Source: Cryptomeria japonica (Eukaryota > Streptophyta > Pinopsida > Cupressales > Cupressaceae). Taken from it: 56,000 nucleotides of DNA. Position 1 is the stretch's first letter. Each line of letters begins with the position of its first letter. A program made the position numbers and the translations under genes. Under the pieces are notes generated by a model that had not been told where the DNA came from, made no database searches, and was given only the letters and a program-made list of their open reading frames with translations. The DNA lies in the NCBI RefSeq assembly GCF_030272615.1, contig NC_081414.1, forward strand, positions 822,181,896-822,237,895, read 5' to 3'. Below, piece after piece: positions 1-11,524 of the stretch.

Positions 1-1300
1 AAAGAGGTACACAAAGGAAGAAGAGTGAAATAGGTGGTTTGGGATGGAGGTTACAAGTATATATGATAATTCGTATGGATAATTTGTTGTCTATAAAGAG
101 GCAAATAATCTATCACAACTTCAACATGAATGAATGCCTCATCTACAGAAGCAAAAGGTACCTCTAATGGTTTCAAAATTTGTCAAAATAGTTATGATAT
201 ACCAAATAATCAAGTGGAATATCCTTTAGGTAACTAATATTATCTTCAAACTATTTATTTTGATTTTCGTCATATATGGACCTAATTGCCCCACCTTTAG
301 GAGATAACTATAGGAGATAATTTATTACATTTAAAAGCCCATCATAAATAAATAAATTATACATGCTATGTGAATGTTTACTATCACAAATTGATTTTAA
401 TTCATTTATATACATGAATACACTCTTTATTTATTAGTTCTAGGAATGGAGCACTCACATGGGCAAACAAAATGCTAGGTTTGAGAAAAATAGTTAAGAG
501 ATTGGATATAATTTTTTATATTTTCCAAATCGCTTGAGTATAATGATAATATAACTTTTAAAATAGGTTTATATCACTTTACTTTGACTTGGTCATGGAA
601 GATCATCTAAACCCCAAATGTACCTTCATCTTTAGAAACATGTAGTTTAAGGTCAATCATTCATATCTATCTTATCAAACATTAGAGGAGTGAGCTTCTA
701 AAAGTAAGAAGTACCAAGATGCGTGGTCTAGTAAAAATTTTTTAGTCCTAAATATCCACAAAATTTCGAACAATAATACAATTTTTTAATAATATTTAAT
801 TGTAAAAGAAAGGATTAAAATGGAACTAAACACTCTAAATAAATTAATTAGGGTTAAAGGGATAAACTAGGATCAATTCATGAAGGCAAGATTTGTTATC
901 TCAAAATTAATAGATTCATGGAAGAAAAGAAATATTAAATCTAGAGATAAAATTCTTGAAAAATTTAGCTAGCTAAAAGTGAAAGAATGTTGTCAAGCTC
1001 TCATTTTCACACAGACTAGAAGAATATTGGCAAAGGTTGTAGAGGGTAAAGGGTGCTGGTTATTGTAGGGTACAACTTTATACCCATCAATCAGATTTCA
1101 TTGAAATTTTATAAATCCATTTCAACAAACATTGTTTGTGCATATCCTGCAATCATAGCATTTCATTAGACCACATTTCTTTGAGGCATCTGACCAAATA
1201 GTTCATTTCTTAATTATAAAATCAATTCAATTCCAAGTGAACAGGCAATGAAGCATTCATCAAGAATTGAAGGAGAAATCACTATTAAACTTACCTTTGT

Positions 1301-1831
1301 CTCATTATATAACCCTATGTTGGCTAGGCCCCACAATGATTAGAAGATCCTAATTACTATTGTCCTAAACCTTGCATTGACCATCACAATTTCATAGTGA
1401 GTTGAGTTAATTAGTCCATTAGCGAGATTGGTAAAGAGTTTGGTATTGAGGTAGGTGTTGGTGGAAGGTTTAAGGAGGTACACTATCATCATAATTAATG
1501 TTAGAGAGTGTTGTGTGAAGAAGAATGGCCATGAAAGGAGTGACTGTTCTAAGTGCTTGAGACTGTCACAAAAAGTGAGTGTTGCAGCAGTGAATCTTCC
1601 TTTGACCTATGTGTGTTTGGGAGGGTAAAGACCCATGGTGGTATATGTTGAGTGGTTGGGAGGGTAAAGACCCACATATCAACTATCTACTTTGACATCC
1701 TAGGATGTTGTCCACCTACTCTAAAACCTTGTGGGCACTCTCTGTCTGATACTAACATATACATAACATGTGCCTCTCATATAACCCTATGTTGGCTAGG
1801 CCCCACCATAATTAGAAGATCCTAATTACTA
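1301..1831 (+). repeat. Dispersed direct repeat pair (about 57 bp, 1301-1359 and 1776-1831)
   Basis: Both copies read ataaccctatgttggctagg followed by ccccac.at.attagaagatcctaattacta with only a few differences. They lie 475 bp apart in the same direction. A second small pair, ttgggagggtaaagaccca, lies between them at 1617-1635 and 1656-1674. They may be remains of an old tandem array or LTR pair; neither a TSD nor a primer site supports the LTR idea. Confidence 0.7.
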
Positions 1832-1894
1832 AAAACACTAGATTCTCCCCTAAAAGGTTGTTGAGTCATAGAACGCCTAGCTTGATAGCCCTAT

Positions 1895-1921
1895 AGTCTC
1901 TCATACCTAAAATGAGAGACT
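1895..1921. repeat. Short perfect hairpin
   Basis: agtctctcat at 1895-1904 is the exact reverse complement of atgagagact at 1912-1921, with a 7-base loop. No U-tract or gene context gives it a role. Confidence 0.6.
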
Positions 1922-2266
1922 TTGCCATAGCTGGTTAAAAAATTCTCTCATGCCTCTTGTGTCCTTCCATGTGCCTTATTTTCCATAAGAGACTTTTTCA
2001 TAGAAACCCTAAAGTCATTTAGATTGGCCATGTGTAGGAAAACTGAAATTTTGGGCTTTCCACCCCTAATAAAATAATTGACAAGTAACTTGTCTTGAAT
2101 GTAATATACAAACTACAAGAACTCCAAAAATTCACTCTCATGTTGAGCCACTATGAAACCTTATTAAGTAAATTGTGAAACTCATCTATGCATCTTTGTC
2201 AAAAATATTTTGAAATAGAACACACCTTGAAGCACTCCAAAATGGTATCTAGAGAGGGTTTCCAAT

Positions 2267-4463
2267 GTGAGTTGGTGCATTTTATCCTCCCAGTACCACA
2301 AGGTGGAATCAAGTCCTCTCAAAAATTGCATTGAAAATTATGCCTTTAAGTTTCTCACATATAGATGCAACCCAAAGCATAAGTCCAAGCTAAGTAACCA
2401 AGACTTAACCTCAACCCCATTTGTGGATCTTAAAAATGTAGAGCATTGGAGATGAAGCAACTCTCGAATATGATCCTTTAGCTCATGATATGTGCTTGCT
2501 ATAGTCTATACCTCTTGTATTTATGCATGATGAGGCTAGGTAATGTGTATTGATCAATATTCTATCTCCTCTATGTGTATTTCCCAAATTCAAGGCAAAC
2601 TCCTAATAAGCTCCCAAGATGCAAGTATATGCTCCTCTACTACAAGTGGATCCTCATGGCTTGTAAGATTTGAGGTCCATACTTGGGCTACTCATCTTGG
2701 TGAAAACTCTCAAAGTGATATGACCCTTCTTTCCATTTCCTACACCCTATTTTCTAACCCATACCTCATAACCTTTACCTCACTTCCTATCATTATTTAT
2801 TTCCATCTACCTTTCATATCCCCTATTTTAACCTCCTCAACTTTCCTACATCATATCCTAAACCTTAACCTCATACATACTTACTTTTACTTCACCTACC
2901 TAACCCCATTCCATCCTTCACATCCTTAATTTATCTCCTCCCATTCACTTTCCTACCTTCCAAACCCCTAACATATCCTAACTTACTCTTTCACCATTAC
3001 ATCCTTCATCACTTACCTCCCTATCTTATCATCTTTCACCATTTTATACCATCTTTCTAATGGTACACTTATGCTCCCTTCCAAAACACCGACAAAAAAT
3101 AGCAATCGATCACTACACTCACGGTTCTGTAGCATGGATATCACCTCAATTTGTACATATTCACCTCAATTTGAGTAGTAGCAGACATTGAAGCATAGAG
3201 AAGTGAAGGACAACTATAGTAGTAGTTGCCCATAGGATCATGAGATGGATCTATCATCGAGGATGCTTTCTTTGTTGCCTCTACCGGATGAAGGGAGGCA
3301 ATGAGGAACAACTAACACCTCTCCTTGTAGGGGTTCCCCATTCCTGGTGGAGGCTCACCTTCACTGCTTTAGATTCTGAGATAACCTTCATTCAATGTGC
3401 GGTGTAGGTTAGGCTCATTGATTTCGGTCACTTCACTAGTCATGTCTGCAAGAAAAATGATCAATTGACCGATGGTTTATTAGCTAAATGGACATTGGTC
3501 GCTTCTACAGTCATGTCTATGAGAATAATGATAAATGGAGAGAGGGGTTATGCTAGGGCCCATACTATTGTATTCCCCTACTAATCTATGGTGGAAGAAG
3601 ATCTATTCCATCTAATTTTACTTTTTGGTCAGAGGATCGATCCACAGTTGTTATGCTCCATCATGGGGAATCCATCCTGAGGAAGAGGGATTGAAGCCGG
3701 TCCAAAGGATGGAGGTAGTTCACCCCCGGTTGAGGAAGTTAGGTTCTTGACAGTTCAGTTGAAGGGAGGGAGGCTCTTAGGGAACCCCACTTAATTCTAT
3801 TTTGTTACCCCACTGGATTGTTCTCCCTCATTATTGGTTTAAATCCTAAACCCATGCACCCCTAACAAAATCCCAAACGACTTACAAATGGGCCCAAAAC
3901 ATGCCCTTATTACATTAAATAATGCCCAAACTTGAAAATTCCTAACAAAACACAAAAACACAAACATAACAAAATTCCTACCATGAAGCTGGAAAGTTTC
4001 CCATTGCCTGGTATCCTGGTATAGCTTCTCCTGTAGCACCACTTCATTCCACGGCTGGTTCTTTGTAGAGGCAAGATTTTGTCATAGTAGAGGCGGGATG
4101 AAGTAATGGTAGAGGTCAACGGGATGAAGACACAGGATTTTGTAATAGTAGAGGTGGGACAAAGTAATGGCAGAGGTCGACGGGACGAAGACGCAGGATT
4201 TATGAAATGACTTGGTCTTTTTTTTTTTTTTGAAGTAATGCACGCGATTGTCAGAATTTTGATGAATGTGAGCACTTTTTCTAAAAAACACAAAATGTCA
4301 TTGCCAATTTCTTCTCCGTCGAAATCAAATGTTGCATTATTGTCAGAATTCCAACGAAATCGAGTATTTTTTTCAAAAAAAAAACAAATTTGATCACAAT
4401 ATACCTTCTCTGTTGGAAACCTCCATTGGAATTTTAGGCCAAATGTATTAGTGAAAGAGAAGT
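2267..4463. other. Non-coding region with CT-rich tract
   Basis: Reading frames here are short and compositional. About 2740-3080 is rich in C, T and A with few G (runs such as cctaaccccattccatcc), which keeps one frame open by composition alone. Around 3425-3540 a 71-bp period is seen: ggtcacttcactagtcatgtct is echoed by ggtcgcttctacagtcatgtct. No gene, LTR end or tRNA was recognised. Confidence 0.55.
4075..4196. repeat. Two-copy 61-bp tandem repeat
   Basis: The unit begins gattttgt.atagtagagg and contains aagtaatgg.agaggtc.acggga.gaaga. Copies are 4075-4135 and 4136-4196, and a partial third start follows at 4197. Overlapping open frames on the minus strand are a by-product of the repeat. 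Confidence 0.7.
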
Positions 4464-4701
4464 GTGGATGACATCTACTGGGTAGAAGGTCTTAAGTACA
4501 ACCTATTGAGTGTTGCTAAGATAAATGACAAAGGACTCATTCTGAAATTCAAAGGTGGAGTCTGCAGTATAATTGGAAAGAGTGGTGAACTTATTAGCAC
4601 CGGTAAGAAGACTAGAGGTAGCTTCTTTCAGTTGAATGCCAAGATTAGTCGGTGTCTGATGGCAAAGTTTGATGACAGTTGGATATGGCATAGGAGACTT
4701 T
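4464..4701 (+). pseudogene. Copia A GAG-pre-integrase domain fragment
   Basis: The frame starts DDIYWVEGLKYNLLSVAKIN and ends WIWHRRL, the standard zinc-binding pre-integrase segment (YV.GL..NLLS...L and W H.RL motifs) that precedes the copia integrase core. It is cut at the HRRL histidine motif by element B1. The five bases acttt at 4697-4701 are repeated at 12685-12689, where the next residues of the same domain (CHMNFDNIV) begin. No protease or gag domain is recognisable upstream, so the element is truncated on the left. The frame that runs on past 4701 reads into LTR sequence and is artefactual. Confidence 0.88.
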
Positions 4702-5862
4702 TGTTAGGCCCAATATGGAAAGCTAATGTACTGAGAGGGGAGGGGTGAATCAGTACTTCAAAACTTTTCTTAAATAATAACTTTATTGTTATGCATAAAC
4801 TGAATAGTGCAGTAACATAAAATAAAGTTAAAACAAATAGGTAACAATCATACATGATTCACTCTATAACACATATATTTTGGTTATACAGAAACTCTTG
4901 GTTAGAGAGAAAAACTGCGGTGGGGATGGCACCCACAACTTCACTACTGCAATAATAAAGAATGCTCGGTTAGAGCTACATTTAGCTATTTCTGATAGCT
5001 TACCCTGTTAGGAGTATCAAGATCTGTTAGATCTACCTTGCTAAAGGATTTTACAACATTTATTCTGAATGTTGCACTTGGTTAGAGGCTTTACAATTTA
5101 TAGACTTTGTTAGAGTATTTTACCCTGTTAAAGGTTTCTCTTTCAACTTCACAATATTACAATAAAATCATTACAAATATCTACATCTTTACATCTGAAA
5201 TGTTATAGCAGATTCTATGTGCTCAGAATAAGATTACCTTGATTATAGCATACCTCGGTAACCCATATAGTAACTCAGTAAACCCTTTTATTTACTCTGT
5301 TCTTTGACTGTTCTTTGAAAACCTTCTCGGTGACCTCTGTGTCTCTATAATAGTCTTCCTTCATACATACATGAACACACCTTGCTCTTAACTCATGTTC
5401 TATAAATAGATCTCTTAAAATGGTGATCCAATTCATTACTTCGATCTTACAAACAAGATTCCTCGAATGAATAACTATACAAAATATTTCACTGGTTAGA
5501 TTGTCCTTGTAATCATACACAATCTTCTGGTGCAATTTCCAATGTAATAACGGTTAGATGTGCCTCGATCTTGTAACACATTTTCATATGCATGTCCAGG
5601 TTCAATGTATCTGGTAACACACTTCACTCGGTGAATATCAACTCGATGTGTCATCTTTGCTACTTGGTAGTCTCAAAAAGATACTCAGTAGATAGCTTGG
5701 TGAATACTATGTTCTGTAACTACTTTCTTTTGTAACCAACTAGACTATGCATACCGACTTCTCTGTGTGTATATTGACTGCATGATTTGGTAGTACTAAC
5801 CGACTAGAATGTATAGTATGACTTTGAATATAAAACTAATGGCAACTTGATAAGTAGTAACA
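4702..5862 (-). repeat. B1 3' LTR (element orientation)
   Basis: A 1161-bp copy starting tgttaggcccaatatgg and ending gataagtagtaaca on the plus strand. It aligns along its whole length with 11525-12684. Read on the minus strand it begins TGTTACTACTTATC, directly after the polypurine tract. Short minus-strand frames inside it (for example 5275-5535) occur in both LTRs and are not genes. Confidence 0.92.
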
Positions 5863-5876
5863 ATCTCCCCTTTTGA
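5863..5876 (-). other. B1 polypurine tract
   Basis: Minus-strand reading gives tcaaaaggggagat immediately before the LTR start TGTTAC. This is the expected plus-strand primer of an LTR element. The context aatgtcaaaaggggagattgtt closely matches aatgccaaagggggagattgtt in copia A and B2. Confidence 0.85.
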
Positions 5877-6208
5877 CATTAGTTGAGATGTTTGACAAAA
5901 ACTACTTTCAAAGTCATAACTCAAAAATCTATATACTTTGCAAAATGACAATATATACAATAGTCAATGAAATAGTATATTTAGATATACCCCCCTTATC
6001 ATTATCCTATACATAACTCTGATTTTGCATGCTCGGTTCTTTTCTTGTGTGCTCTCTACTTGCTCTGCATACTCTATATACTCTGCTTGGTATACTCCCC
6101 TTTATACAATACTCAAAACTGTATTATCAAAACTGTATCACTCCCTAAATATAGTATATTACTCCCCTTATGTAGTATTACTCCAGTTTTTTGACAAACA
6201 TCAAAAAC

Positions 6209-9200
6209 TTAATTTCCATCTGGGGGCGGTAATTGATCAAAAATAGATTTATACTTCTTCCGGGAATCGGTGAGTGCGACTGAGAGTGCATCCTTTACAC
6301 TTTCCATTAAAGAATTTTGTGCTTGAATATTAGCCAATAGTGATAGTAAGCCATCAAGAGTGCTTCCCTTTTGTGTAGTTGATAGGCATGTAGCTCGGTT
6401 GATCTGTTCTTGAACTGATGAGAGATGAGGAAGGAATAATGTCTGGAGGGTCATTATATCCATCCTAATCTTATTCTCTTCATTTCTGAGTTCTAATTGT
6501 TGAGCCATGAGCTGTTGAAGCTAGTATAAAAGTTCTGAACTGAATTAGGCTCTGTGGTCAACTTAGTTGAGAGATCGGTGATCTCTTTCTCAATTGCATC
6601 AGTTTTATTCTTGATATCTTTAATGAATAAGGAAAATGTACAAATTTTTTGAAATAAATAAAGAATATGCTTGAGTTGAGGGGACAACTCAGCAGTGAAT
6701 TTGACAAGCTTGACTTTTCCTATAGCTAGAGCTTTTTGTACCTCTTCTATCATTTTTGCAGTAAGCTCTTTATCTTTTAGCTTGCTCAAGTACTCAGATG
6801 CATCAACTCTAGATGTTTCTATTTGATTAAGGAGTTCATCCAGTTGAATGTGGATGGCTGCATCGGTTGACACTGTAGCTGATGGTAGCATTTTTGTCAG
6901 CAGTGTTTTCACCTTCTGTAGTACTGTATTCTTCTTTTGAATGGCCATTTATTTTTCTTGTTCAGCCTTTTCTTTGCATAGTTCACCGAAATCAATAAGT
7001 GCTTGCCACTTTAATTTTGAAATATCCACATTGGGCAACACTATCGGTTTAGTTAAATCAACTTTAAAACTATGCTTTTTCACTTTCTTCTCTTTATCTT
7101 TGGTTGGTTGTACCAAGACAATTGCTTGTGAGGCTTGTTGACCCTTAGTAGGTTGCTCGGTAGAGGCAACACTTTGGTCTGTTCTTGTAGCCGTTGTGGT
7201 CTCCTTGGGTGTCTCGATACTGGGGGTCTCAGCTGTAACATTTTCAGTGTTTGACGGTGCTTGAGAGGTCTAATCTTTAGTTGTACCTTCTGCTGCTTTA
7301 GACTTGTGACCTTCGGTGCCTTGTATTGTACCTTTAGGAGCTTTGGTAGAGACAGGTGGCTTGATCGGTGGATAAGGTTGAACTTGTACTATCACAGATT
7401 CACTAGATACAAGTTTTGCATAGGTAGTGCCTTCTATCATTTCCTGCTTCGGTGCTTCTGTATCCATGACATCTTCATCAATTTGAATAGTGTCAGTCGG
7501 GTCTTGCTTGGTAGCATCAGGACCTTGCTCAGTGACATCAAGATCTTGCTTGGTGACATCAACAATTTCAGCTTGAGATTGTTCACTAACATCTTTTAGT
7601 TTGAAGATTTCCTACCACTTTGCTTTTGTCTCATTTTCTACATCAATGTATAGCCCATTCATCAATTTTAAGGCTCTCTGTTTGACAAGAAATTTAGAAT
7701 TGTAGGTTGTCAAATGCTCCTTTATTTCTGCTACAAACATATCAAGAAAAAGATGGACTAGACTTCTTTCTCTAATTTGTTTCTCTGAGTCCATTGCATA
7801 TTTCCACCTGTTATCAATATGTAAGTACAATTCACTCGAAAGTGACTTTACTAGTTCTAATGGAGCTAGCCGAAACTTTAGAAGTGTGCAGATGACAGCT
7901 TCTTCAATTTGTCACTTCTCATCATTATTCCTAGTCTCATACTTGACATATCTAAATCCTACAAATCCACCATATTCTTTAAGATTGGCAAAAAAGTTTT
8001 CAACACTATGAATATTTACCTTCTTGCTTTTTACAATCTGAAATTTGTTTGCATCATCAGATTCTGTATCACTAGACTCTTTTGCTAGAATGAGTCTCTG
8101 AGTAGATTTCTTGTAGGTTTTGGTTACCTTGGGAACAATAACATTCTTTTGTTTCTTACTCGGTGATGCAGTTGATGCTCTAGTGTTGGGTCTCTTTGTT
8201 GGTGGAGTCGGTAGGGCCTTTGTAGTGTCCAGTTTCTTTCTTTTCAAAACATTACCCTTAGGCAACTCGGTACTCAATGTTATTGCTGCCTCTTGAGATT
8301 TAGATTCCTCTTCGGTAATGGCAAGAGTTCCTTTGACAGGTGTAGAGGAGGATTCTTCTCTGAATTTCTCAGATAAAACCATTATCATATTTGTAGCCTT
8401 TCTTGTAGCTTTAGGTACTACAATGCTCATTTTCACCTTTTCCTTAACTTCGTCATAAGTTCCATATCTCAATTTAGTAGCATGCCTCGGCAATGTAAGA
8501 TATGCATCAATTTGCTATTGTGTGATATCATAGTCAATCTCATAACCCACTGGTGGCAAAGATTGAGTCATTGGTTCTACAACATTCACATAGCAGTAAT
8601 CAGTGTCTACCTCAAAACATATATTTTCCTTATATTTCTCTACCAGTTGTGGTGGAATCATGTACCTATTGTGCATCTTTTCTTGAAATTTTCTGAAGTA
8701 GTCATCCATGATATCATTAAAATTATCTCCCAATTTCTTAATAAAGTCATTAATTTGATGGGTGATAGGTCGGTGTAGCTCCCAAACTAATTTACCGACT
8801 GAGGGAAAGAACTTCTCAAAGTAGAAAAAAATGCATACAGGAAGTGAACCAAACTTCAGTGTGTTTGCCGAGTTGTCCTTTTTCGGCTTCCTTATTGTGT
8901 TCAGGTTCTCAAACAAGTTCTTTAATAACACTTCACATAAATCTACTTTCATTCCCTTTTTCACAATTTTGTAGGCTAAGTCAACTGCTGCACAGGGTAC
9001 ACTGTTTTCCCTTGCTGATTGGAAGAAATAGTAACCAATTACTCTAATTGAAAATTTAAGTTCTACATCAGTGACATTATTTAGTTTCAGTCCTCGATAA
9101 TCAGATTCTACTCTGGTTAAACTGATTAACTCCTTCTGTGATATCATTTTATGTGCTCATGCATGGTCATAGATAGGATATCCGGTGATCACATGAATGA

Positions 9201-9591
9201 TTTCCTTAGTGATTTTGAATGGTTGCTCTTCTAGCCACATAAAATCATCATGAGCTCTGCTTAAAACAAACTTAACCCACTGGGGTTTGAATACATAAGG
9301 ATGGGCTAGGGCTTCAGTTAATCCCTTGATTTTGATATGCTTGAACTTGCTATCCATTTTGCCATCGGTACATAGTTCACCATATGTGTCACTAATCTCA
9401 AAATGACCGAGTTCTTCAACACGGCATTTGGTGAAGAATCTAACATCTTCGACTAACAAGACTCGATCAGAGATGAGTGAAAAGGCAATTTTGTCATCCA
9501 GTTCAGAGGTGACTTTAGGAGTCAAAGTGTATTTCAGAGATGGCTTCTCCACATTCTTGACAACTATGGGATCTTGGATCTTGGGTGCCAT
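6209..9591 (-). pseudogene. B1 ORF2: long conserved protein of unknown function
   Basis: One minus-strand frame runs from ATG at 9591 (MAPKIQDPIVV) to about 6493, broken only by single stop codons near 9154, 8512, 7909, 7609, 7267 and 6949; a +1 shift then continues into 6508-6209. Restored length would be about 1,120 codons. The first 370 or so residues look globular and include FMWLEEQPFKITKE. The middle is Lys/Ser/Thr/Pro-rich and probably disordered, with a VTKQD/ATKQD mini-repeat. The last 250 residues are heptad-like coiled coil (LDELLNQIETSRVDASEYL). No catalytic motif was recognised and it is not reverse transcriptase or integrase. B2 carries a homologue in the same position, so this is a real element gene. 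Function unknown. Confidence 0.8.
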
Positions 9592-10109
9592 TTGTAAATT
9601 TTAGATAAAACTTAGCAAACTATCCTTAGGGTTTGACGTTTACAAATGACAGATGATTCACACTCAATAGATAGTAGCAATTTGACAAGATCGGAAAACC
9701 AACTTAACAGTGATGAGATTTGATGTAAATACCTTGGATTCGCTTTGAACGAAGTTTTGATCGCCTTGATTCACTCTACTCTGCTCTCTTGAAAACTTGG
9801 TGAATGAAAATGACCACGAGAATACCTTTAAGTACACAAAATACCTTATCGGGCTCTGTGCGAGTTAGGTCAAAACATTAAATGCACTTGGTTTACCTTT
9901 AACCGATTTACTCTCTTTTCTTTCATTTTAACCGAGTAACCAAATTTCCTTGTTTACCGACTTGACAGGTTTTTTGTAAAGTACTTTTGATAGAATCTCA
10001 AACTTACTAATGCATCTTAACTATGCAGATTTTGAATTTAGTACATAATAGAATAAGAACTGTTATGATTTAACCTTTATAGAATGCAGTCCCTTCATAC
10101 CTTTGCTGA
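9592..10109 (-). other. B1 leader between ORF1 and ORF2
   Basis: A 518-bp AT-rich stretch without open frame separates the two ORFs. On the minus strand it contains GAATCCAAG|GTATTTAC, a good splice-donor-like site, about 140 bases before the ORF2 ATG. B2 has AAAGGTATTT just before its ORF2 start. How ORF2 would be expressed (splicing or an internal promoter) is not shown by the sequence. Confidence 0.45.
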
Positions 10110-11462
10110 TTAATTTGGAATAGGTGCACCTAACTCGGTAGGTAAGGTGCTTTCTTCATCTGACATGATTTCTTTCTTTTTCCGAATCATCTTGAATTTT
10201 TCTTTTATCTCTTCAGTGTCTCCTCTAAGTTGATCTTTTCAATCTCCAGCTAAATGTCCAACTTTGTGACAATGAAAGCATACCATACTAGGATTTCTCC
10301 ATGATCTTCGGTTGTTCATTCCAAATATTATAAAATAGTTGGCACTTATATGTCCATATCTTCCACAACATTCGCACCATATCCTTGTATTGTAATCCCA
10401 TGGTACTGCTGCATATTGTCGGTAAGGATTTGTGTGGGTTCAGTAACCTCTAGTGTTTGCTCGATGTGCAGACCATATGTGATTCTTTTGCTTAAACCAG
10501 CACTTCTTGGTACTATGTCCATATCTATTGCAGTTTTTACAAAACCCTTTGAATTTTGCCTTCTGATAGTTGTTAACAGACTTTGTCCTACATTGATTAG
10601 ATGTGTGACCATATTTATTGCAATTGTAACAATACTCATTTGACTTAGTGATATTCGGTTGCTTACCTTTTCTGATCTGGCATATGTTGGCAGTATGACC
10701 TTGATTTCCATAGTAGTAGCAAATAGGCTTCTTCCTTTTGATTTTATTCCTATTTCTAGTTTACTTTGATGATTATCCTTTCTCGGTAGTATGAATTCCT
10801 TTCTCGGTAGAGTCTTTTCCTTTGTAACCAAGTCTTGCATCTTTGTTGGGTCTTCTTGTATTCAATTGCTCATCCAACATCTTTGATGCTTCATAACTCT
10901 TCTTCAATGTTTCTTTGGATTTCTTCTCTTTTTCAAGTTCATTGATCAATCTTGATACTTCAAGTTTCAATGCTTGATTTTCATCATTCTTCAGAATTGC
11001 TTCATGATGTGCATAACCTAGTTGATCTTTCATATTTTTTTGAATCCCAGTCAACCTTATGATTTCATCATTCTTATTAGATACTAAGACTTCAAGTTGT
11101 TGTTTCTCTCTCTATAGATCTCTTGCTTTATCCTCAGCTGTCTTTAATGCATCTAGATTTTCAGTCATCTGTGTGCTGAAATGTTCATGTTCTCTTTTCA
11201 TTGTTTTTAGTTGATCAACCAATGCTTTATTCTTTTCTTTCAATGCTCCAATCATTTCTTTAGTTTCTTCATATATACTATTCCCAGATGATGTCTCAAT
11301 TTGTTCCACTAACTCTTGAGAATCCTACAAGTCATCAAATAATATTCTTCTTACTTTTAGAGATTTTTGCATTTGCCTTTGCATGTCTGCAAACACTTGA
11401 TTTGCATGAGCCAGCTCTTCTTGCAAATATACAATCCTTCGAGATTGTTTATAGCCTTCCAT
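10110..11462 (-). pseudogene. B1 ORF1: coiled coil plus five CCHC zinc knuckles (gag-like)
   Basis: A single minus-strand frame of about 450 codons runs from ATG at 11462 (MEGYKQSRRIVYLQEELAHA) to TAA at 10110, with in-frame stops near 11322, 11111, 10772 and later. Residues 1-220 are heptad-rich coiled coil. The second half has knuckles CYYYGNQGHTANIC (first position pair altered), CYNCNKYGHTSNQC, CKNCNRYGHSTKKC, CECCGRYGHISANY (last Cys lost) and CFHCHKVGHLAGD followed by TGA in place of the final Cys. It resembles the nucleocapsid end of a copia Gag and should bind element RNA. No capsid-type domain (UBN2/DUF4219) is visible, and the ATG is only about 40 bases after the primer site, so that domain seems to be absent rather than mutated. 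Confidence 0.82.
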
Positions 11463-11503
11463 TGATAAGATCTTTCTCTTTAGGTAGTTAAACCCTTTTC
11501 CAA

Positions 11504-11524
11504 TATTGTAGCTCTAATACCAAT
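11504..11524 (-). other. B1 primer binding site (initiator tRNA-Met)
   Basis: Reading the minus strand just inside the right LTR gives ATTGGTATTAGAGCTAC; TGGTATTAGAG differs by one base from the plant iMet complement TGGTATCAGAG. This fixes the element orientation as minus. Confidence 0.88.

Larger units (their letters stand above)
1..2266. other. Non-coding AT-rich spacer
   Basis: No reading frame of useful length and no transposon protein similarity was seen on either strand. The only structure found is a pair of direct repeats and a small hairpin, listed separately. It may be decayed retroelement sequence, but no terminal repeat or primer site could be found to show this. Confidence 0.6.

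Noticed and set aside
2543-2929. 128-codon plus-strand frame
   Set aside because: It lies in a CT-rich low-complexity tract; open by composition, with no domain.
3390-3450. Possible LINE-type zinc knuckle (GHFTSHVC)
   Set aside because: Only half of a CCHC motif can be seen, a stop lies just upstream, and no other LINE domain is near.
3910-4293. Overlapping minus-strand frames of up to 127 codons
   Set aside because: They run through the 61-bp tandem repeat and an A-rich run; similar peptides in two frames reflect the repeat.
7270-7467. Small minus-strand frames within 6209-8493 as separate genes
   Set aside because: All but the last are in one frame, separated by single stops, and together form the decayed ORF2 of B1.
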